Assembly (NCBI GenBank): GCA_044870185.1
Contig: JBIOYL010000291.1
Coordinates: 1 to 9,059, forward strand
DNA length: 9,059 nt
Direction of reading: 5' to 3'
Origin: JBIOYL01 sp044870185
Lineage (GTDB): Bacteria > Actinomycetota > CALGFH01
The notes under the pieces were generated by a model, which ran no database searches, had not been told where the DNA came from, and saw nothing but the letters and a program-made list of their open reading frames with translations. The translations under genes were made by a program, and so were the position numbers. Positions 1 through 4,987 of this stretch are shown here, one piece after another; within the stretch, counting starts at the first letter, position 1, and every line of letters starts with the position of its first letter.

Positions 1-51
1 GCAGAACGTGGGACGGCGTTCCTGCGGGACCGCGGCATCCGGAAGCAGCGC

Positions 52-96
52 TGGGCCGGCCGCTCCTGGGCCGGCCGCTCCTGGGCCGGCCGCCGA
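52..96. repeat. 15-bp tandem direct repeat, three units, just beyond the DUF885 stop codon
   Basis: The unit TGGGCCGGCCGCTCC occurs at 52-66 and 67-81, with a third copy at 82-96 that differs only in its last bases. Read on the minus strand in the frame of the upstream DUF885 gene, the array gives an Arg-Pro-Arg-Ser-Gly pentad, although it lies past that gene's TAG at 137-139. It has the same period and similar composition as the pentad repeat inside the gene's 3' end (146-205). Nothing else is recognisable in bases 1-136, and the minus frame stays open to the window edge. Confidence 0.8.
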
Positions 97-136
97 CGGG
101 CCGGCACTCCAGCCCGGGGCCCCCTTCGGGCGTGCC

Positions 137-1963
137 CTACCCGGGCCGGCCGCCGTCGGGCCGGGCATCTCCTGGCCGGGCGCTGTCGGGCCGGGCGCCG
201 TCGGGGTCGGGCGCGGGCGCGGCGCCGACGGCGTTGGGTGGGGCGCCGTCGGGCGCGGGCGAAGCGCCGAGCGTGCGCCGCAGCTGGGCCAGGCCCATCG
301 GGCCGACCCCCAGCGCGCGCGTGTGGAACGCCTTCAGGTCGAAGGCCGCGCCGGCCACACGGCGGGCATCGGAGCGGGCCGCCAGCCACTCGCGCTCGCC
401 GACTTTGTAGCTGATCGCCTGCCCGGGCCAGCCGAGGTAGCGGTCGACCTCGCTGCGCACGAACGGCTCGGGCATGCCGCCGCGGTCGACCAGGAAGGCC
501 AGCGCCCGCTCGGGCGTCCAGATGGCGCCCGGCCCGAAGCCCTCCCCGCCGGGGATGGGCAGCTCCAGGTGCAGGCCGATGTCGACCACGATCCGCATCG
601 CCCGGAACAGCTGCTGGTCCAGCATGCCGAGCTCGTAGTCGGGGTTGTCGAGGTAGCCGAGCTCGCCCATGAGCCGCTCGGCGTACAGCGCCCAGCCCTC
701 GCCGTGGCCGGACACGAACCCCAGCGTGCGCTGGAAGCGGCTGAGCTGGCCGGCAAGGTAGCGGACCTGGGCGACCTGCAGGTGGTGGCCGGGCACGCCC
801 TCGTGGTAGGCGGTCGACACCTCCCGCCACAGCGGGAAGGCCGTGCGGCCGAGCGTCGGGTACCAGGTGCGGCCCGGGCGGCGGAAGTCCTCCGACGGCC
901 CGGTGTAGTACATGGCCGCCGCACCGCCCGGCGGGGCGATCATCGCCTCGATGCGCCGGACCGGCGCCGGGATGTCGAAGTGGCGGCCGTCCAGCTCGTC
1001 GATGGTCGCATCCATCAGGTCCTGCAGGAACCGCCGGAACGGCTCCACGCCGTCGATCGCGCGCCCGGGGTCGCTCTCCAGCAGCTCGATGACCTTGGGC
1101 AGCGGCGCGCCGGGCAGGATGCGGTCGCCGACCGCGGTCGTCTGCTCCTCGATCCGGTGTACCTCCTCCCAGCCCCAGGCGTAGGTCGCCGCCAAGTCGA
1201 GGTCCAGCCCGGTGAACGCACGCGCCCAGCGGGCGTAGCGCTCGGCCCCGACGGGGTCGCGCTCGGCCGCCCGCGGGGCGTAGGTGTCGGTCAGGAAGGC
1301 GGCCAGCCGCGCGTAGCCGGCGGCCGCGGCGGCCGCGCCCTCCTCCAGCCGGCGCCGCAGCGCCGCGCCGCCGCCGGCCTGCTCGCCGCCGGCCTGCTCG
1401 CCGCCGGCCCGGTCGTAGGCGTCGACCAGTGTCGAGAAGAACGACGGCGTGTCCGGTCGCATCCCGCTCCACACCCGGGCCTGCTCGGCGCAGGCCAGCG
1501 CCTGGCGGCGGCTGGCCACCAGGCCACGGCGCACGCCCTCGGCCAGCGACGCCTGGAAGCCGGCCAGCGCGTCGGGCACGGCGGCCATGCGCGCGGCGAT
1601 CGCCTCCCAGTCCTCGACCGTGGAGCGGGCCATCAGGTCGTAGACCTGGCGGACCCGCTGCACCGGGCTGAAGATCGGGCGCAGCTCGCGTAGCCGCTCA
1701 CCGGCCTCCGACAGCTCCAGCCAGACGCGCAGGCGCTCGGCCAGCGCCTCGGCGGCGATGCGGTCCCGCTCGCCCTCGCGCGGCAGCGTGGCCAGCGCGG
1801 CCAGGGTGGCGCGGTCGTGCTCGGCCCTGGCCGCGATCCCGTCCGGGGAGTAGTCGCTGGTCTCGCTCTCGTGGCCCGGGATGCCGGCCATGGTCGCAGC
1901 CAGCGGGTCCAGTGCGGCGAACCGCTCGACGTAGGCCTCGGCGAGGTCGTAGACGGCCGACAT
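137..1963 (-). CDS. DUF885 family protein, putative zinc metallopeptidase
   Basis: This 608-residue protein belongs to the DUF885 family, thought to be zinc-dependent peptidases with an inverted-spacing HExxxGHH-type site. The signature HEGVPGHH is seen at residues 387-394 and the downstream GEGWALYAE at 421-429, which would supply the further metal-ligand Glu. The substrate is unknown. No signal peptide or membrane segment is visible, so it is probably cytosolic. The ATG at 1961-1963 is preceded by a strong GGGAGG ribosome site. Two low-complexity features stand out: a duplicated GGEQA pentad near residues 190-200, and a C-terminal tail of about 40 residues rich in Pro, Ala, Gly and Asp that ends in four pentads of the type PD(G/S)AR. 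Typical DUF885 domains end before such a tail, so the tail is probably dispensable. It is transcribed divergently from pgsA across a 157-bp spacer and shows no operon partner in the window. The family call is firm; peptidase activity is inferred. Confidence 0.9.
   Translation of the reverse strand: MSAVYDLAEAYVERFAALDPLAATMAGIPGHESETSDYSPDGIAARAEHDRATLAALATLPREGERDRIAAEALAERLRVWLELSEAGERLRELRPIFSPVQRVRQVYDLMARSTVEDWEAIAARMAAVPDALAGFQASLAEGVRRGLVASRRQALACAEQARVWSGMRPDTPSFFSTLVDAYDRAGGEQAGGEQAGGGAALRRRLEEGAAAAAAGYARLAAFLTDTYAPRAAERDPVGAERYARWARAFTGLDLDLAATYAWGWEEVHRIEEQTTAVGDRILPGAPLPKVIELLESDPGRAIDGVEPFRRFLQDLMDATIDELDGRHFDIPAPVRRIEAMIAPPGGAAAMYYTGPSEDFRRPGRTWYPTLGRTAFPLWREVSTAYHEGVPGHHLQVAQVRYLAGQLSRFQRTLGFVSGHGEGWALYAERLMGELGYLDNPDYELGMLDQQLFRAMRIVVDIGLHLELPIPGGEGFGPGAIWTPERALAFLVDRGGMPEPFVRSEVDRYLGWPGQAISYKVGEREWLAARSDARRVAGAAFDLKAFHTRALGVGPMGLAQLRRTLGASPAPDGAPPNAVGAAPAPDPDGARPDSARPGDARPDGGRPG
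146..205 (-). repeat. 15-bp repeat coding for C-terminal pentads of the DUF885 protein
   Basis: Four consecutive 15-base units at 191-205, 176-190, 161-175 and 146-160 encode PDGAR, PDSAR, PGDAR and PDGGR at the extreme C terminus. The period equals five codons, so gain or loss of units keeps the frame. The related array at 52-96 has the same period and lies beyond the stop. Confidence 0.75.
1373..1409 (-). repeat. Internal 15-bp tandem duplication in the DUF885 gene
   Basis: GCCGGCCTGCTCGCC is repeated exactly at 1373-1387 and 1388-1402, followed by a 7-base partial copy. It encodes a repeated GGEQA pentad and keeps the frame. It looks like recent slippage within a surface loop. Confidence 0.75.
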
Positions 1964-2013
1964 GACACCTCCCGGCTACCGGCTGCGCAAGACGATGGCC
2001 ATCCAGTCTTACC

Positions 2014-2042
2014 CGGGCGGCGCATCCGGCGCGAGCCGCCCG
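2014..2042. promoter_or_regulatory. Hairpin in the divergent spacer between the DUF885 gene and pgsA
   Basis: CGGGCGGC (2014-2021) and GCCGCCCG (2035-2042) form a perfect 8-bp stem with a 13-base loop. It lies in the 157-bp spacer (1964-2120) that must hold both divergent promoters. It could be an operator or a leader structure, but in DNA this GC-rich a stem of this size can arise by chance. Confidence 0.3.
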
Positions 2043-2054
2043 ATTCCCCGGGCT

Positions 2055-2083
2055 GGGAACCTTGCCCGGAAAGGCCGTACGAT
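2055..2083 (+). promoter_or_regulatory. Candidate promoter for pgsA
   Basis: GGGAAC (2055-2060) stands 17 bases before TACGAT (2078-2083), a plausible -10 hexamer about 38 bases upstream of the pgsA ATG. The GGAAC element resembles the -35 of ECF-type sigma factors, while TACGAT resembles a housekeeping -10, so the sigma class is unclear. TTGCCC at 2062 lies too close to TACGAT to serve as its -35. Only sequence likeness supports the call. Confidence 0.3.
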
Positions 2084-2120
2084 GCCCAGCAGAGCGGTGT
2101 CAGGAACCGAAAGGGGACCG

Positions 2121-2675
2121 ATGGGCGCGCTGACGCTGTCCACCCGGATCACCCTGGCCCGCATCGTGCTCGTCCCGGTGCTGGTCGCCCTGATCGTGGC
2201 CGAGGGCAACCTGCCGCACGCGGCGGTGCTGGCCGCGATCGTGTTCCTGGTCGCCTCGCTCACCGACTTCGTCGACGGCTACCTGGCCAGGCGCTGGCAG
2301 CAGGTGACCTCGCTGGGCAGCTTCCTCGACACCACCGCCGACAAGCTGCTCGTGATCGGCGCGCTGCTCGGCCTGCTGCAGGTCGGCGGGGTCAACGTCT
2401 GGGTGGCCCTGGTGATCATCGGCCGCGAGGTGGCCGTGCTCGGCCTGCGGGCGGTGGCCGCGAGCGCCGCCGTGGTCATCTCCGCCTCGATCTGGGGCAA
2501 GCTGAAGTTCAACGTCCAAGTGATCGGCGTGACCGTGGCCATCCTGCGCCCGCCCGTGCGCATCGGGCCCCTCTGGCTGGACGAATGGGCGATGCTGGTG
2601 GTGGCGGCGGTGAGCGCGGCGTCCGCCCTGGACTACTTCTCCCGCTTCGGCGACCTGCTGCGGGCCGGCGGATGA
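2121..2675 (+). CDS. pgsA: CDP-alcohol phosphatidyltransferase, probably phosphatidylglycerophosphate synthase
   Basis: This 184-residue integral membrane enzyme most likely joins CDP-diacylglycerol to sn-glycerol-3-phosphate, the first step to phosphatidylglycerol and cardiolipin. The full family signature D-x2-D-G-x2-A-R-x8-G-x3-D-x3-D is present: D49, D52, G53, A56-R57, G66, D70 and D74, the residues that bind metal and CDP. Several hydrophobic helices flank it. The frame stays open upstream to 1962, but the ATG at 2121 is chosen because AAGGGG stands just before it and the product then begins right before the usual TRITLARI helix, as in known PgsA proteins. Its TGA overlaps the ATG of the next gene (ATGA, 2672-2675), implying translational coupling. 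Related family members such as phosphatidylinositol phosphate synthase cannot be wholly excluded, but length and N-terminal sequence favour PgsA. Confidence 0.85.
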   Translation: MGALTLSTRITLARIVLVPVLVALIVAEGNLPHAAVLAAIVFLVASLTDFVDGYLARRWQQVTSLGSFLDTTADKLLVIGALLGLLQVGGVNVWVALVIIGREVAVLGLRAVAASAAVVISASIWGKLKFNVQVIGVTVAILRPPVRIGPLWLDEWAMLVVAAVSAASALDYFSRFGDLLRAGG

Positions 2676-3706
2676 CCGCGGCCGGCCGCGTGCTGCTCAC
2701 CGGCGCGACCGGGTTCGTCGGCGGGCTGCTGCTGGAGCGGCTGCTCGGCGACGGCCGCTTCCTGGTCGTCCTGGTCCGGCGCGAGGACGACCTGGCCCGG
2801 CTGCGCGCCCGGCTGCCCGCCGACGTGAGCGCCGCCGGCGGCTTGGAGCTGGCCGTCGGTGACCTCGCCGACGAGGAGTCGCTGGTCCGGGCGGCCGAGG
2901 GCTCCGAGGTCGTCTACCACGTGGCCGGCCTGAACCAGCTGTGCCTGGCCGACCCGGCGCCGTTGTACGAGGTGAACGTCGAGGGCACCCGCCGCATGCT
3001 CCAGGCGGCCCGGCGGGCGGGTGTGCGCCGGGTCGTGTACACCAGCTCGGCCGCGGTGCTCGGCGGCGACGGCCACACCCCGGCGGACGAGGCGAGCCCG
3101 CCGCCGGCCCGCTTCACCTCCCACTACGCCCGCTCCAAGTTCGAGGCCGAGCAGGTCGCCCTGTCCTTCGACGGGGTCGAGGTGGTGGCGCTGAACCCGA
3201 GCTCGATCCAGGGTCCCGGGCGCACCACGGGCACGGCCAGGTTCTTCATCGCCTACCTGAACGGCAGGCTGCCGTTCGGGCTGGCCGCCCGCTTCGGCCT
3301 GTGCTACACCGACGACGCCGTGGCCGGGCACCTGCTCGCCGAGACCAAGGGCGCACCCGGCCAGCGCTACGTGCTCAACTCGGCCACCGTGTCGCTCGCC
3401 GAGGCGGCCGACCTGCTCGGCCAGATCGCCGGCATCGCCAACCGGCCACGCCCGCTGCCGGTGCCGGTCGCCATGGCCGCGGCGGCCGGCGTCGAGGCGG
3501 CCGGCCGGCTGCGCCGCAAGACCCCGCCGCTGTGCCGCGAGTCGGTGCGGACGCTGGCCCACCCGCACCTGTACGACGGGTCGCGGGCCGAGCGCGAGCT
3601 CGGCGTGCGCTACACGCCGCTGCGGGCGGCGCTGGAGGCGACGGTGCGCTGGTATGTTGCGCAGGGGCTGGTGCGCCGCCCGCTGCCCGGCCTGCGGGGA
3701 GGCTGA
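2672..3706 (+). CDS. Extended SDR: NAD-dependent epimerase / dihydroflavonol-4-reductase-like protein
   Basis: This 344-residue protein has the Rossmann nucleotide-binding motif GATGFVG at residues 11-17, a VGDL acidic loop at 62-65, the catalytic Ser within TSSAAV at 124-129, and the YxxxK pair Y152/K156 (YARSK). A C-terminal substrate-binding part follows, with NPSSIQGPG after the catalytic helix. It is of the extended SDR type, like dihydroflavonol-4-reductase-like and hopanoid-associated HpnA-like proteins, which act on the keto or hydroxyl group of a sugar or lipid-linked substrate using NAD(P)(H). The start ATG overlaps the pgsA stop by four bases, so the two are co-translated, which hints at a role near the membrane lipid pathway. 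That link is an inference, and the substrate cannot be read from the sequence. It is complete and shows no damage, unlike the remnant directly behind it. Confidence 0.85.
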   Translation: MTAAGRVLLTGATGFVGGLLLERLLGDGRFLVVLVRREDDLARLRARLPADVSAAGGLELAVGDLADEESLVRAAEGSEVVYHVAGLNQLCLADPAPLYEVNVEGTRRMLQAARRAGVRRVVYTSSAAVLGGDGHTPADEASPPPARFTSHYARSKFEAEQVALSFDGVEVVALNPSSIQGPGRTTGTARFFIAYLNGRLPFGLAARFGLCYTDDAVAGHLLAETKGAPGQRYVLNSATVSLAEAADLLGQIAGIANRPRPLPVPVAMAAAAGVEAAGRLRRKTPPLCRESVRTLAHPHLYDGSRAERELGVRYTPLRAALEATVRWYVAQGLVRRPLPGLRGG

Positions 3707-3711
3707 CCGTG

Positions 3712-4011
3712 GTGAAGGTGGAGACGCAGTTCGTGACGGCCGGCGGCGGCGACCGGCGCGGCTGTCCTGTTAGGACCTGGCCCTGCGTGGCATCGACGCC
3801 AACCTGGTCGACCGCAGCGACTTCGGCACCGGCACCTCGGGCCGCTGGGGGTGCGCGTGCACGACGCGGGGCCGGCCGGAACGTGCTGATCGGCTGTCAG
3901 TGGGTAGTCAACGCCGCCCGGGGCGTGGGCCGGGGAGGTCGGCCGGCTCGCCGGCGTGCCGATCACGATGATTCGGGCAAGGGCGTCATGGTGGTGATGG
4001 CTGGCCGCCTA
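3712..4011 (+). pseudogene. glpA: Remnant of anaerobic glycerol-3-phosphate dehydrogenase subunit A
   Basis: GlpA is the FAD-containing catalytic subunit that oxidises glycerol-3-phosphate to dihydroxyacetone phosphate. Five blocks typical of the family appear in order but in different frames. They are KVETQFVTAGGG (FAD-binding start, frame 1, from 3715); DLALRGIDANLVDRSDF and GTGTSGRW (frame 3, 3774-3848), preceded by an in-frame TAG at 3771; GVRVHDAG (frame 2, ending at TGA 3887); QWVVNAA (frame 1, near 3898); AWAGEVGRLAGVPITM (frame 2, 3923-3970) and SGKGVMVVMAGRL (frame 1, 3973-4011). More than a hundred residues expected between GTSGRW and GVRVHD are absent, as is everything after GRL. 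GTG 3712 follows GGGGAGG (3696-3702), so the old translation start survives, six bases after the SDR stop. No functional product is possible. Confidence 0.8.
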
Positions 4012-4020
4012 CGCCCCGCG

Positions 4021-4274
4021 GCCGACGATCCAGGCGTGATCGTGGCCAATTCGACCTCCTGCGGCATGACGCTCAAGTCCAAGTACCGTGAGCTGCTCGG
4101 CATCGAGGACGCCGAGGTGACCGCCCGCCCTGCCAGCTCATGGCGCACGGGATCGGCACGCCCGCGCTCGACCTGCTCGCGCTCGTGCCGGGCCTGGCGG
4201 TCGAGCAGTCGGTCGCCGGCTGCTGCGGCACCGCCGGCATCTACAGCACCAAGGTCGAGAAGTACCAGATCGCC
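4021..4274 (+). pseudogene. glpC: Remnant of anaerobic glycerol-3-phosphate dehydrogenase subunit C (cysteine-rich CCG protein)
   Basis: GlpC is the iron-sulfur, membrane-anchoring subunit of the anaerobic glycerol-3-phosphate dehydrogenase. Only pieces of its C-terminal half remain. Frame 1 carries IVANSTSCGMTLKSKY and the following RELLG (4039-4101), a CCG-domain block. Frame 3 carries PCQLMAHGIGTPALDLL (from 4128) and then GCCGTAGIYSTKVEKYQIA, the second CCG block with its paired cysteines (GGC-TGC-TGC from 4218). The frame changes near 4126, and residues normally found between the two blocks are missing. In frame 1 it is joined directly to the GlpA piece ending GRL, so the region between, including all of glpB and the ferredoxin-like N terminus of glpC, is gone. 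The match ends precisely where the palindrome begins at 4275. A heterodisulfide-reductase-like CCG protein is an alternative source, but the glpA neighbour favours glpC. Confidence 0.75.
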
Positions 4275-4312
4275 GTGACTCCTCTGTCGCCTGAAGGCGA
4301 CAGAGGAGTCAC
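4275..4312. repeat. Perfect 38-base palindrome (17-bp arms, 4-base loop) at the junction of two truncated genes
   Basis: GTGACTCCTCTGTCGCC (4275-4291), TGAA (4292-4295) and the exact reverse complement of the first arm (4296-4312) form a 17-bp stem without a mismatch. To its left, glpC homology stops at KYQIA; to its right, the minus-strand ThDP-enzyme homology stops at GDGINGI. No U-tract follows on either strand, so it is not a classical intrinsic terminator, though a U-less bidirectional terminator is possible. Other readings are the joined terminal inverted repeats of a lost mobile element, a fold-back deletion scar, or an assembly join. I do not recognise the arm as any named insertion sequence end. 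Confidence 0.85.
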
Positions 4313-4414
4313 GATCCCGTTGATGCCGTCGCCGCCGGGCAGCCCGAACACGGTGTTCGACCCCCAGTCGGCCAGCCGCTCGACCAGCAGCTCGGACGCG
4401 ATCTTCTTGGCCAT
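4313..4414 (-). pseudogene. N-terminal fragment of a second thiamine-diphosphate-dependent enzyme (PoxB/acetolactate synthase family)
   Basis: The first 34 codons, MAKKIASELLVERLADWG, SNT, then VFGLPGGDGINGI, match the start of pyruvate oxidase/acetolactate synthase-type proteins, where the normal sequence continues past GINGI into the first ThDP-binding helices. Here it runs into the palindrome, and the frame then ends at TAG (complement of 4241-4243) after unrelated residues. The ATG at 4412-4414 has a fine GAGGAGG ribosome site, so the start signals are intact. The stretch is clearly paralogous to the start of the full-length gene beginning at 6607 (shared SELLVERL.DWG..TVFG pattern). It keeps a more canonical LPG-GDGINGI than that gene does. 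It probably derives from a tandem paralog that followed the MarR gene and lost over nine tenths of its length. Confidence 0.75.
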
Positions 4415-4495
4415 GACGCCTCCTCGGTGGGCACCTTGCCCGCCTATCCGCGCGAGCCCGGCCGCAATCGTGGTCCGGCCCGATACCCTCGCCGG

Positions 4496-4978
4496 TCAGC
4501 CGGTCGCGGGTGCCTGCCGCTCGGTCGCGGGCGGCCGCCGTTCGGCGGCCGCCCTGCCGCCGTCGCCGGCTGTGTCCAGCCCTTCGACCAGGCTGTGGAG
4601 CAGCGGCTCGAGCCGCCGCAGCTCCTCCAGGTGCAGGGCGGTCAGGGCGGCGACGCGCTCCTGGCCGAGCGGGGTGAGGGCGAGCCGGACCACGCGCTGG
4701 TCGTCGGCGTCGGGCCGGCGCTCGACCAGGCCGGCGGCCTGCGCCCGGTCGGCCAGCTCGACCGCGCTGTGATGGCGGACCAGGAGGTAGTCCGCCACCT
4801 CGCCGATGGTCGGGCCGCGCGGGTCCGGGTGGCCCCGGATCGCCACCAGCAGCTGATGCTGGGCGTGGGTCAGCCCGACCGCGGCCGCCTGCCGCTCGCT
4901 CCAGCGCTGGAAGCGGCGCAGGCCGGTGCGGAACGCGAGCAGGTGCTGGAAGTCGGCGTCGGAGAGCGGGGCAGGCAC
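4496..4978 (-). CDS. MarR family transcriptional regulator
   Basis: This 160-residue protein is a winged-helix DNA-binding repressor or sensor of the MarR type, usually a dimer that binds a palindromic operator and responds to small phenolic or oxidising ligands. An N-terminal dimerisation helix (about 5-45) is followed by the helix-turn-helix with GPTIGEVADYLLVRHHSAVE (about 55-74). The wing motif DADDQRVVRLALTPLG (about 90-105) carries the conserved D-x-R, and a C-terminal helix rich in Leu and Glu follows. The last 25 residues are a Pro/Ala/Arg-rich tail. The GTG at 4976-4978 is chosen because AAGGTG lies five bases before it. It starts 9 bases after the ThDP-fold gene stops, so the two are very likely co-transcribed, and it may control its own operon. 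The ligand is unknown. Confidence 0.88.
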   Translation of the reverse strand: MPAPLSDADFQHLLAFRTGLRRFQRWSERQAAAVGLTHAQHQLLVAIRGHPDPRGPTIGEVADYLLVRHHSAVELADRAQAAGLVERRPDADDQRVVRLALTPLGQERVAALTALHLEELRRLEPLLHSLVEGLDTAGDGGRAAAERRPPATERQAPATG

Positions 4979-4987
4979 GGCAGCACC

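Noticed and set aside
8..1693. Long plus-strand open frame of 561 codons opposite the DUF885 gene
   Set aside because: It is the GC-rich antisense shadow of a gene with a clear HEGVPGHH motif. Its translation is low-complexity and matches nothing I recognise.
2062..2083. TTGCCC plus TACGAT as a standard promoter of pgsA
   Set aside because: The spacer would be only 10 bases, far too short for a -35/-10 pair. GGGAAC at 2055 gives a workable spacing instead.
1962..2120. Longer N terminus for the PgsA protein using upstream ATGs at 1962 or 2082
   Set aside because: The added residues lack family likeness, overlap the divergent promoter region, and have poorer ribosome sites than the ATG at 2121.
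4275..4312. Palindrome as an ordinary rho-independent terminator
   Set aside because: There is no T-run after the stem on either strand, and it interrupts gene homology instead of following stop codons. A U-less terminator is not excluded, so it is kept as a repeat.
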